Positions 1 to 12,181 of a stretch of 64,000 bases of DNA are shown here, in pieces. Position 1 is the first letter of the stretch. Each line of letters begins with the position of its first letter. The notes under the pieces were generated by a model, which was given only the letters and a program-made list of their open reading frames with translations, did no database searches and was not told the origin of the DNA. The translations under genes and the position numbers were made by a program. This DNA comes from Anas platyrhynchos (lineage: Eukaryota > Chordata > Aves > Anseriformes > Anatidae), in NCBI RefSeq assembly GCF_047663525.1, contig NC_092607.1, forward strand, positions 7,225,001-7,289,000, read 5' to 3'.

Positions 1-1659
1 GGCTTTTTTTCACACAATCTGAACCTGATGCCAAGGCGGGGTAGCTCGCATATGACAGCTAACGAGATGTCAGCTGGGAGCACAAGCAATATTGAATATG
101 CAACTTTCTCTGTTGTCATAACAAGTAATTTTTTTTTCCCCCTGACTTGCTGGAGTTTCAGTGAAGTGGGAACATTATTTCCATAAGAGCTTGAAATGCA
201 AACTTTCCTTTTTGGAAATTACTGCTGAAAGTCCATCTCAGATCTACCTCCCCAGATTTGAGTCAACTGAAACGTTTTTGTTTCCAACTCTATTTCAACA
301 AGTTTTAAGACATGACCAGAAACGCATGTTGTTGTTTTTTTTTTTAATATCAAAACAAAATATTCCCTTAATTTTATTTTTTTTTTTAATGTTGCATAAG
401 CCACTGTGGAGGAGCATTGGTTTCAGCAGGTTGAGCCTCTTCATGACAGTCATTTTGCAGGAGACCCGGGGTGCCTGCTCGCTGGGTGCTGGCTGCTGGG
501 TGTGCTGAGCACTGCAGTGTGCCGTTTCGAGGTGTGAGTTGAGAAGTGGGATTTTCCCATGTGTATGCACCAGAAACTACATCTGTGGAGTCTCTCAATT
601 CCTAGTAAGGCTTGTAGCATTGCACCCAGCGAGCAAGTGCTTTTCCTGGCTAAAACGAACTGCAAATGCACACTGTAATAACACATCCTGGCTGTCCTTG
701 CTAAGACACAGAAATACAGGGATCCTGGATGGGATTTTTTTTTAACTGAAATGAAACCTCCAAATGTTTGGATGCCTGCTTACCCACCCACACCTCCCTG
801 GGCACATCTTCCCATTTGTGCTGTGTTTCAGCAGTGCATCCTGTCAGCTCGCGCCATGGCAATGGGTTGGTTTCATGTTGGTTCAGTTTCTGACTGTTAT
901 GTGTGCCAGTTTCTACCATTTCTCATACTACTGAAAGTATTTTTTTGTGTATCTTGTAATAATCGTAGCAAATAAACACTAAATGTTGGGTTCAAACTGC
1001 TCGTCCCTTTAGGATGGTGGTTCTGTTTGGATTCAAGATGTTTTAAATTAAAGAGGGATTAGTCAAAGGCTGTTGCCACTCCCAGGTTTTGTTTCTTACT
1101 AAAAGAGACTTAAATCACCTTAATTTGCTTCTAAAATTTGCCTACAATATATTGTGGAAGTGAAAGTCAGGAACCATCTGCTCAGCTGCATTAAAAAATC
1201 TGAGCAGTCTATACATAGTTCTCGTTTTTTAGAAAAGCACGCTAAAAAGTTGAGTTTCCTGGCAGTGAATGGCTCCTATCTGCTGTTGCCGTGCATCAGG
1301 GATGCTGCGCAGACGAGGGTGCATGGGCTTCATGTTTAAATCCTGCACAACGTATTTGTGCTGTTGATGGTCTCTTCCTCATGCACCTGTAAGAAGGGAG
1401 CGTTCAGAAGGGGATGGAGGTGGTGGGCAGCAGAGGCTGAAGCTCTTGGCGCGGTGCAGCAGGTAGGATACGTCAGGTCACCATCTGCTCTCAAATCCTG
1501 CCCGGCCAAATCGCAGCAGGGAGGGCTCGGGCGCTGTGGCTGCCTCTGCTGGGAGCCTCGGGGCTTCTGTCAGCCGAAGGTGGGTTGCTGCTGCTGCTGC
1601 GATTCAGCCGGGTGCTCAGCAATGCTCGTGCGTACAGCCAAGTGCTAAATGCCTCATGT

Positions 1660-1753
1660 CACAGAATCACAGAATTTCTAGGTTGGAAGAGACCTCGAGA
1701 TCATCGAGTCCAACCTCTGACCTAACGCTAACAGTCCCCACTAAACCTCTCCC
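1660..1753 (-). mobile_element. CR1 LINE 3'-end fragment
   Basis: The stretch opens with the characteristic repeated 'cagaatcacagaat' 3' terminus of avian CR1, followed by 'ggttggaagagacctc' and 'gagtccaacctctg'. The element therefore reads on the minus strand. It is close to the same sequence seen in opposite orientation at 42005-42105, so both belong to one rather young CR1 subfamily. Only the 3' end is present, as is usual for 5'-truncated CR1 insertions. Confidence 0.85.
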
Positions 1754-2814
1754 TTCTCCATCCTGGCTGCTCTGCTCCCGATGATGGGGCAGCCTTGAGT
1801 GGCTGCTTTTTGTTGTTCTTCTTGTTATCTATGGGCTGCCAAATGTCAAAGTCAGAACTTCCAAATCTCTGCCCGATAATATTTGCTGATCTATTGCTGG
1901 CGTTTCGAGCCAGTGACTTCCCAGCTTGGTTGTCCTCGTGGTTTCCCCAGGGGGAACCGCTGCCTGCTGTCTGGATGAGGGGGACCAAGGCACGGAAGGG
2001 AAGCGATGGTGCTGGGACCAAACAGCTTGCCTGGCTGTCTGCTCGGTGGGATAAGGCTGGAGGGCTGATGCTGCAGCTCCTCGCTCCAAGGGGCTGTGAA
2101 ATGGGGTTTCTTGCACTCGCTGTGCTTCTTGCCTGCCTGGCTGCCTTCCAGGTGTGTGCTCTTTCCTACGCTCAGATAACTGTGCTCTTGTCCCACTCCA
2201 ATAATGAGCAACAAGAGCGTATTCAGTCAGGGACCCCGGGTATTTTCTGCGTAATAAGCAGCAGCAACCCGGAGTGAAATATCGGCTCTGTGCCCACGCT
2301 GGCTGTGACCTCCCCGGCCAAGGCTCTGTGCAGCGCTGTGCTGTGACAGCTAACCCAGTTCTGCCAGGGGTAGGGACGGTGTCGGCGTGGTTGCTCGTAA
2401 GCACTCACTGTTACTGGCATTTTGCAGCATCATTGTGTTTACAAGTGGGTTTTGTTTGTATATGTACATTAAAAAAAAAAAAAAAAAAGAGGCATGGTTC
2501 CACGACCAACTCTTTGTAAATGAATAGTGGTGGAGAAATGAATATTTCTGGAGGTGAAGCCTTTTTGCAGAACCAAGTTGTGCAGTTCTGCTTTACCCTC
2601 GTGTACCTGAGGACACGGTGTTTGGGTGTCGTGCCTGCACAGGAGGAACCTGGCTGCAAGCTGTGGCAGTGCATGGCTGCAGGCTCTGCTTTTTGCCCCC
2701 TCTCCTGGCCAAGGAGAACTTTAAAGGTGGATTAAATCTATTTTTTCCAGATTTAAATTCCTTCCTTGCTGGATTGAGGCCAGCCCTGCTCAGCTGGTGT
2801 AGGTTTCTTCCTCC

Positions 2815-2905
2815 TAGAATCATGGAAAATAGAGGTTGAGCGGGCCCTGGGAGGTCATGTAATCCACCTCTTGCCCCAAGGCAGGATCAACTGTATCTAA
2901 AATGC
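2815..2905 (-). mobile_element. Old CR1 LINE 3'-end fragment
   Basis: A degraded CR1 3' end can be read: 'agaatcatgg', then 'gggaggtcatgtaatccacc' and 'ggcaggatcaactgtatct', which match the layout of CR1 tails in reverse orientation. It is clearly more diverged than the copy at 1660. The outer limits are approximate. Confidence 0.65.
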
Positions 2906-5900
2906 TTGCTAATGAGGCTGGAGTTAGGTATCTTAGTGTATTTATAGGCATCTCCACCACACAAGAGCACATATTACCTGTGCAAACAGCCCAGCTTCTC
3001 CTTCAGTTCTGTGCATTCTTCCCACTTGCTTATATTTATCCTATTTATCCTCTTTTTTTTTCTTTTTTCTTTTTTTTTCTTTTTTCTTTGCATCCCATCC
3101 TTATGCTTATTGACTGAGTTTTCCTACTTCCATGAAGAATGCTCTAATTCTTTCTCTAATAGCAGTTGCTATGGCAGCTGGTTCAGGCAGTGCCTCCTAA
3201 CCTAGTGCAGAGCTGCTTTTACATACACATTCACTGCTTGGCTTTTCCTCTGGAGCCTGGCCAGATCTTTGGGAAACCTTATCATCTGCAGTTGACAAAA
3301 GAAAAAAAAAATCAGATTCTGGCACCACTATTAAAAATGTCCTAAGCCTCGCCTGCTCTCTGAGCCGTCACCCGGAGGATGCTAAATAGGACAGGAAGCA
3401 CACTGTTTAATGCTGTCTGCTGATGCCTTTGTAATCAAGAGCTGAGATGCAATCAAGCACCCTGCACTCCTTTTAATTCGGGGAACAAGAGCCCATGTGC
3501 AGCTCCTAGCAAGCAGATGCAGTTTCCACTGAGGTCCCTGCAATTTGCAACCGCTTAGTGCTGAATTTGGCCTCTGCATTCCCTGGATAGCACGAAGCGG
3601 ACTGGCTGTAAACGTTATTTGTGTAGGAAAGTGCCTCAAGTTGCTCCGTTGTTCTCATGCTCAATGTGCATTTTGTAACAGCTTGAAGCATCCGTTGGTT
3701 TGGCCAAGGATTTCGAGCTCCATCCTGGTTCCCCTTTTTCCTGGTGGGCTGCCCAGCTCCACCCGGCCCTGCCTTGAGCACCAAGCTCTTCATTGCCACG
3801 GGGAACTTCCGAAAGACTCATTTCAATTTGTGTGCTTTCACCTGGGCTGACGAGAGAGATCTTATTAGTAAACTGTGCTCGCACGCAGCCTTCATTGGCT
3901 TCTCCAGCCCTCTTCTAACCTGGCTGGCAGCTGATGCTTGGCGTGGCGGAGAAGCGCTGCCTGCATGCAGCTTGCATCTTGTCCTGGTTGTGTGACACCC
4001 ACATCTGTCTGCAAACCTCCACGTCTCGAGTGGGTGGGGATTCTGGCAAAGTATTTCCACGTTGGTCTGGTTCAGAACAAAAAAGGTTGGAGATCGAGTG
4101 CTGATAGCTGCCCGGTGCCAGCTGAAACAATACCGCTCGACCACAGGGTGAGACGGAATGGCTTGGTGCGGTCAAGCAAAGTCTTTCGCATTTTCCAGTC
4201 TGAAAGATCCTCTCTGTCAAAAACGTCAGTTTCAATGAAAGCAAACTTTGACCCAGACAATACTCCTGGATGAAAACGTGAAGCCCTTGCAGGGGGATAC
4301 AGCAGCCTGCCTGTGCCGAGGTGTCACCGCGGCGGGACGCCTACCCTCTGCCCCTGCCTTGGGGTGAGGAAATCCCCTGGCAATGCCTGCCAGCCCTCAG
4401 CCTCTGGAGGGGGGAAGGAGCGATGCCCTGCAGCAGAAGACAGACATTTCACTCGTGTTAAGGATGTGGAAAGGAGAGCACTTGCTGCGTCTGTCTGCCT
4501 GTGTGAGGTTTGTGTCCCCTGTACTGCCCACGGAGACGAAAGAGGTCTGAGCTGGAGGGCTGTGCTCAAGCCCCAGGAAAGTCTGTCAGCCCTGCAGGGA
4601 CCAGCTCCTGGCTGAGAAATGACACATGGGGCTCCCACAGACCCCGAGTTTCAACCTACTTAGCTCAGACTCTTTCTGTGACTTTCGAACTTTTCCGACC
4701 TGGTTTATTTTTCCATTTCAGATTCTGTTGGTTCATCTCTAATTAGCAAACTGTTAGGCCACAGCAGGGCTCCACAGGCACTAAATGGGACTCGTCTTTT
4801 AATTCCAGCTCTGGTTTGGTAGCCCAAAATAGCAGCCTTTAGGAAGGGCCAAGTTCCCCCAAAGGAGGACGGTCCCCGTGGACCCGCACGGGGACATTCT
4901 CCTGGCCGTCAGCTGTTGAGCAGAGCTTTTCTTCCTTCCTAACAGCGATGCTGTCAAAACAATGATGTTAGCCCTGGATGTGATACGAAGCTCCAGCACA
5001 GGCTGTAAGCAGTCAACTTCCAACCTGCTGCTGGGGGCTGTGCCGAAGTGGCAGCGTGTCCGGGCTGGTTGGTGACAGCAGGTCTTGGAGAGATGCTCAC
5101 AGAGCGCCTTGCTCCTGCTAGGAAGGCCGGTGGCATTAAAACTTCGTGATAAAAGGCAACCCAAAGGGATTCCCTGTCTGCTTTCAGAGTAAATTTATTC
5201 TTCGAGAACTTGAACCACGCGGTTGCAAAGTAGCCATGAACGAGCTACCACTCTGCCCCCTGGCCCAAATTATTCTGCTCTGTGACAATTTTCCATCCCT
5301 CCTCACAGCAAGGAAAGCTGTCACTCGAGGACTGGTCGGTGCCGAAGCTGTGCCACGGATTCAAAATTTGGGTCATCGTCGCGTTGTCAGTGCTGTAAGA
5401 TTTCCCATGCACTTCGTGATGGGAACATTCATGGTGTTGGTCTGTGCAGTTATCCTAAGGGGAACGAGAGCAGGGAATATTTCTCATTTCACTTGCACCC
5501 AGAGACTTTCCTGGCAGCCACAGGGCAGTGCCGACCAACTCATCACTCCTGCAAGGTGGGCTGGCAGCTTGGGCTGCAGCTGGAGGTGCAGGAGCTGTGC
5601 CCTGAGCAGTGTGGTGGTGATGAGGCAGAGGTCTGGCTGTCTGCTTGATCCTTCTGTTATTCTTTTCATCCTGAAAGCCTCCAGAAGCACAATGCTCCTG
5701 GACCGAGCTCTGGTAGGAGCACAGTCAGCTGCCATTAGCTTCTTGTGCGCCCTGGAGCATTTTGGCCCAGGTCTTGTGAAGATACCGGGGTATTTTAAGT
5801 TCCACTCAAGTCCGTTTGTTTTGGTCACCTCGTGCCTTTGTTCTCCTGACGAACACAGAGTCTGGCTGCTGAATATTCAGCTCCCTTCTGGAGGAGGGCG

Positions 5901-8900
5901 TGCAGAGCCCCAGCTAGGCGTTCCTGTCCTGGGGCATTCAAACACACTGCTGTGGGTTTCGGGGATTGCCCCGATCAGCCCCAGGAGCTCCCAGCAGCAG
6001 TGGAAACGCCTTCTCTCCTTGCTGCAGGGAGGAGCATTTCCCCAGGAACAGGAAAAACGCAGGGGATGCCGCCAGCTGCCCGCTGAGCTGCTGCCATTGA
6101 CTGCAGGCTCGGCTTTGCAATGTCACGGCGGCAGCGCCACGGGCGCCAGCTGCCTCGGCTCCCTGTGCCCACTGGAAGGAGCTGATCCCTGCAGCATCGT
6201 GCCTGGGGGTCCTGAGCTGCTGGGGTGGGAATGCTGGAGCTTTGGTGCTTCAAATCCCTGTGGGGGAGATGTAGTGGGAGCTGAACAGCTGGTGGGCACC
6301 CCCAGACCGTGCTTGGGCTGGGCTGCAGGAGACAGTCCTGCCCCAAAGGGGGGCTGTGTGGGCCAGAGATCCCCCCCAGGTTAGTACGTGTGTTCTTGGC
6401 ATTAAACAACAGAAACCAAAAGGGGCCTGAGCACATGCTGGGCTTTTTTTGTCCTAGTACCTAACAGTGTCCAACCCAATGCCGCTCGGATCCAGCTCCT
6501 GGACAGCATGAGAAGCCTTGGGTGAAAGTCTCATTTAGCAGGGATGAGGAAGAAGCTGATGGAGGCGTTGCAGGAGGAAAGTGGGGAAGCTGCAGCAGCG
6601 CTGGGGTGAGCGTGGTTGGCGTGGAGCTGCAGGAGGAGCGTGGGCAGGGCACCCAGCACGGCTGGTGGCCCTGCAGAGACGTTTGGGGTGCCGCCTGCCC
6701 CAGCTCCAGGACAGCCTCGTGGAGGACCAGAAGTTTCTTGAGATTTGGCATGATTTTCAGCATGCAGGGAGCAAGAAAGAGGACATCTACCTGTTCCGGT
6801 GCGTCCCCTGGCATGGGCACAGCTCCAGAAAGCAGTAGGAAAGAGTTCCTGGGAGTGGGATGCCAGCACCTGAGCCACCTCCTGCCTGCTGCCGGGGCCG
6901 GGCCGAGCCGAGCAGCACGGCTTTGACCTGCTGGTGAGCGGGACAGCCCAGCAAAGGCAGGGGGACACTGCCAGCAGGCAGTGAGCATCGCTTACACTAA
7001 TTAATTTTTTTTCCAGGCTTTTTTTTATGGCCTATTTCATTTGGACTGGGGAAGTAAGCTACAGGGAAGGAAGCTGCCCTTATTTCAAAGAGTCTACCCC
7101 TGGCCTGTAAATCTGGGCCAGATCCGCTGGTACATGCTGGCTGCTTTGTCTGACCATAATAATAACCATAAATGTCACTTTAGAGCTGATCTGCTTTGCC
7201 AGACAGATCTGGACCAGCCTCCCTCTCCTTCCTAATCAGGTTAGTTTTCCTTTGATCTGTCCCTGTTAAGAGAAACCCAAACTGATGCAGCTTTATTCCC
7301 ATCCATTTTCCATTCATCCGGTGGCTCTTTACACGAGGCCATCTCAGCTCTGCCTTAATTATGGCTGAATTGTCTCACGCTGCAGCAGGTGTATCACTTT
7401 GTCAATCTTAGCTAATATTCACTGGGATTTTTATTTTTCCAGAAGTTTCGTTTCATTTTCAGACCGATTCGTTTTAAGTTGGCAAGTGCACTAGCTTTAA
7501 GGAGAGGACGTTTGCTGCTGGCTGTCAGAAGGAACACACTAAATCGCTAATTATCGATCTTTGCTTTATTGGGCAGTGGTTGAACTGCTTTGCCGTGCAG
7601 AGCATTGCTTCCTCGTACTCTGACTGTCTTCAGGAAAGCTGATCTCGGTGAGTTCTGCCCTCTGGATGATGGTGACTTGCGTTTGGGCATAGAAGAGGAA
7701 ATAACTAGCTCCAGATAAAAACCTGTGACAGCCCCAGATTTAAGTCACCTGTTTTTAAGGGCACACAAATGTGACCTGTGCTGGTGTGCCTGTTTTTAGG
7801 AGGACAAAAACCTGCTGGTGTGCTGTGGAGTCCTCACCAATGCGCGTTCCTCATCACCTCTGCACGCAAATCCTGCCCGCACCCGTGATGTGCTGTGTTT
7901 TCCCAGACGCAGCAGGGTGCAGTGAACGCCGTGCTTTGTTTGTTTGCTTTGCATGGGCCTGGTTTTGAGAACAAGCCTGGAGTTACTGCGAGACAAGATA
8001 AGAGCGGTTCGGGGAAGCGGAGATGTTCCGGTCTCGCTGCGGGGCTTGGCCGCCGAGCTGCGCTTCCCGTGACTCAGAGCGGCAGCGGGGCACCGGCTTC
8101 CTGTGAAGCCACTCGCTTGCAGAAAAGTTGCTGTGATGTTTGTTAAGGAAATCAGGTTTTTAATGAGTTATCCTCCAGCGCAGTCACGTGTGATGTCTAA
8201 AATACGTCTCACCGTGCTCCCGTCGTCTCTAGCACCGACGTGGGCATCTTCCAGCGAGGCTCGCGTGGCTGTTCCCTGCCTCCCGCTTTCATTTGTCTCA
8301 CGTGCTAAGCAGAGGGGTCAGCAGCTGGTATCAAACCCTTTTTGTTGTGCAGGGGTCAGCTGGCGGGGGAGACGCATCGCCCTGCGTGGCGGTAATGGGA
8401 GCAGTGAAGCTGGTGTGCTCGGGGGACGTGCTTCGGCAGCAAACTTCTCATTTCCAGCAAGAATATTGGAAAGGATGTGGTGAAGAAGCAGCAGCAGCAT
8501 AGGAAAGGATTGCCACCCTCACTTGCTTTTTGCTTTGCAGGTTTCCGTGCAGCAGAGGTGATGCTCCCGGGGGGCTGGGAGCCACGGGGGGGTCCCAGCT
8601 GAAATCGTTGGCAGCAGCCGGGGCCGGAGAGGTGTGCGGGGTCGGCTCCAGCTGCTCTCTTTTCAAGGGGGAATAGCTGGAATTTGGTTCGAGGTTCCAA
8701 GATCAGGTTTCCATTACACAACCGTGCTGCTTTCAGCTGCTCGGTGACACGCGGGCCTTGCTGGCTGCTCCTGGTCTGGCTGGGTGCTGGCCCCGGGAAT
8801 AACGCCTTGGGGGGAGATGTACAGAGAGGAACGGGGCTTCTCTGCTGCAGCACTGCCTGGGCTGGGAGCGGGGGCTTGGAAGGGGTTTGCTTCACTCTTT

Positions 8901-11900
8901 GTAAGCTGCGGGAAGCACCTCAGAAGCCTTTGCCACAAACAGCTGCTTGGAAACTTCTTTATTTATTCTTTTAAAGACTGCTTTTGCCAGGAGAAGGTAG
9001 GACCAGAGGTGAGAGGACCAAAGGAGGGAGGGATTCTGTGATTGACCGCAGACCTGGCGGTGAGGCTCAGGCCTCCTGCATCGCCCAAGGCAGCTGGGTG
9101 CCTGGGTGGGACAGCTCTGCTGGCAGGGGGAGGCTGGAGCCCTGCTGCAGGGTGTGGGGGCGACAGCTCCCCCCTGCTGGGTCACTTTGCAAATGATGAA
9201 ATGCCCCTGGTGTCCCCAGCAACCCGTGCCCCCTGAGTCCCGTCCTCAGGATGCTCTGAGCGTGGTCTTCTGCCAAAGGTGCTCAGCTACGCTCCGTGCT
9301 GGAGGTGCTAAAAGCCAAATCAAATTCAGTAGGAAAAGGTGGTGGTGGGTGCTGGATGGGGCTGCAACCCCTCCCAGCACCGCGTGCGAGCCCCCAGCGC
9401 TGGCATCCACCCCCGCAGCCACTTGTCAGTGCTGTCAGCAGAGCGGGGTGAGCAGCCCCTTCAGGCATCACTAATTGCTTTAATGAACTTACTGAGGTGG
9501 GCTTAGCTCCTAAAGCATTCTGTTATTACTGTAAACTTAAAGTCAACTTACGGGATTGTGGAATTGGTGGGAGGTGATGCCAAGCTTGTGCCTGTCTTTT
9601 CTTCTCTTTTAATTTTGAGCTTTTTTTCTATTATTTTGTAGGGAACCACCTGTTCTTTCCTCAGTGGTGGTGCAGAACCAGCCACGGCGTGGCAGGGGAG
9701 CATGGGGAAGCTCTCATCTCTGCCCTGTTTGCTGGTACCTGGGTGTGAGGGATGCGGGCAGCACAGGGCAACCTGCCATGCAGGCACCGAGGATGGATGT
9801 CACCTTTCCTGTGCTGTGACAGCCGAGAGACACCCGGCTGTGGCCCACGATGGCGGGGTTCCTGTAGCATGAAATGCGTAACGAAAAACTCCCCGACGTG
9901 GGGAATCTGCTGGGGAAGGAATCCTTTGCTAAGCAAACGGGACAGAATAAAATGGGTCATTAAAAAAGCTGTTTTAATACAGAAGTTAGCGGAGTTCTGC
10001 CACCACCGTGGAGAGGAAATGGTCCTGCCACTGCTAATGGTGTAGCCTAATGGGAGATTTTAATGACTCAATTATTTTGAAAATTGTTCTTCTCGGGAAA
10101 TGCAATATACTTCGGCAAACTGAGGCTTTTCTCCACTGTTGCAGAAAGGCAAATGGTAATTCCTCTGAGCTCGCTCTTTGCTGAAGAGGGAGTGGGAGGC
10201 ATGGACTTGCAGAGCAAATGCCAGGTTGGACAAAGTATTTCATCCCAGGTCAGGAAACCTCTCAGAGAGGTGAAGGGAGGGAAGCAGGACGCATCGTGCT
10301 CTCTCTGCTCCCTGCTGTTAGGTGCAGTTCCTTGCTCCCAGCATCGAGGATTTACATCCTCGGTGTTTGTGACACTGCTCTGAGAAACGGGATGCTTTAA
10401 ACACAGGTTAATCACCTGCCTAAGGACTGTAGGAATTATGGTTACTTATTTCTTTATTATTTGGTTGTTTAAACTGTAACTTTTGTTAGCAAGCTCATGA
10501 GGTGAAAAAAAAAGTAAAAAACCCAGCAAAACCATTGCTGAGACTGACGCACTCCCCTCGGCAGCTGGGAGAGATGTGTGCCCTGAATCTGAGCCACGAG
10601 TGACCCGGTGTGAAGCACCAAGCCAAAGCAAGTTGTGGAGGAGAATTTCAGCTGTCTCCTTTCCACTTTACGTTAAACATTCACTAGAGAGCCCAGAGAA
10701 CCCTAGACTGACCCTAAACCTGTTCGAGCTCTCCTCTAACTGTTGAGAGTCCTGGTCGGAGTCGTGCCCATACACTCGGGCCCCAGACTTCCCTTCCCTT
10801 TCTGTGAAGAGGAGCTGGCTCGCTCCCCAGCTCTGCTCTGAATGCTTTTGCTGAATTCAACTCAATTTTTGCAGGTGAAAGCCTTCAGCTGGCTGAGGGC
10901 GAAGGCAACCAGCTGGGCTATTTTTTTTTACCCCTAAAATAGTCCAAGTGGCACGTCAGGCTCTGAGGTTGCTTCCTTGTGGGCTCTCCTCCTGCCTGTA
11001 GTGCGTCATCAGGGCTGGGAGCGCTCAGCTTCTACCGGGTGCCTTTGTGGGGAGCAGAAATCACATAAAACTTGGGACAGGAGGAGAGAGGCTCAGCTCT
11101 GTGTGATGGGGCAGGTAGCACGAGTGTTGAAACGAGTTGGTCTGGATGCAGAGCACTTTCTGGTCACTTAGGGACCACTTAGAGTCACTTGCTTTGACCT
11201 AACCTAAAGGTCTTTTGTCTTTGTGCAGTCTCTGAGGAGTCGTGATGGGGGATTTCAGAGCTTCTGCTGTGAAATTAGGGAATGAAGTGTTTGTCGTGTT
11301 CTTCATAATGGGGCCTTTTTTATTTTCTTTAACTTGGATGCTTGAGATAATGGGGCTTAAAGGAGGATTTGTGGGAGTAGCAACCTGAAGCAGGTTTATG
11401 CTGTGGTCTTTACTGAGCAGAGCATCCTCAGTGGGATCAGGTTCAGCTCCACGAGGCAAAAAATCAGTTTCCACGCAGCGCTCTGTGCCTTCATTGACAT
11501 TTTCCATCTCCGACTGCTCTGACAACGGTTTGGTGGTTGCCAAAAGCTGCGAGAGAAGTCCCCGTGGCTCTCACCCCCTGGCTGCTGTTCCCCAGCAGCG
11601 TGGTGGTGTTGCAGGCAATCAGTTCGTGATGGGTTTGCTCGTGTTGAAACCAAACCTGTGGCATGAGGAGTGCGGATGCCTCCTGGAAACACCTTTACTT
11701 GGTTCGCAATGGTCCAAATACCTCCTGTGCCTCCAGGCCAGGTCCCTTCGAGGGGCTGTTTGCTGCTGGCTCTGTGACTTTGTGCAGTTGCTTGGTGGCC
11801 GTGACAGCTGCCTGTGCTGGCGTCAGGCTGCCGCAGGCACCGCGAGCAGCAACTGCCCGGGGATGATGCTCGAGCTGGAGCAGTCCCTGAGATCGGAGGT

Positions 11901-12158
11901 GTTTGGCCTGGAGAGCAAATGAAACGTGCTTATTCCTTGATACCAAAACCAAGGCTCTCAGCCGTGCGATTTGTCTTTTTGTGATACGCAGCCAAGTGTG
12001 GACTGAAAACCGGCAAACTTCTCAGGCTTGTGAGAGGGGAGACTTAAAAAGAACACCGTAAAACAGAAGCTGGGCTGGCTGGGTTGCTGGTGGAGCTCAG
12101 GGACGTTTGTAGAAGGTAGGCCTGGTGACCTGACGTGCTTCACTCTCCGCCTCTCCTA

Positions 12159-12181
12159 GAGGAGAGGAGAGGAGAGGAGAG
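12159..12181. repeat. GGAGA microsatellite
   Basis: About four tandem copies of the pentamer GGAGA sit in the PPP1R16B intron. The tract is short and of no known function. Confidence 0.8.

Noticed and set aside
1829-2404. Minus-strand open frame of 191 residues near the left end.
   Set aside because: It overlaps open frames on the other strand and has no family signature; treated as chance.
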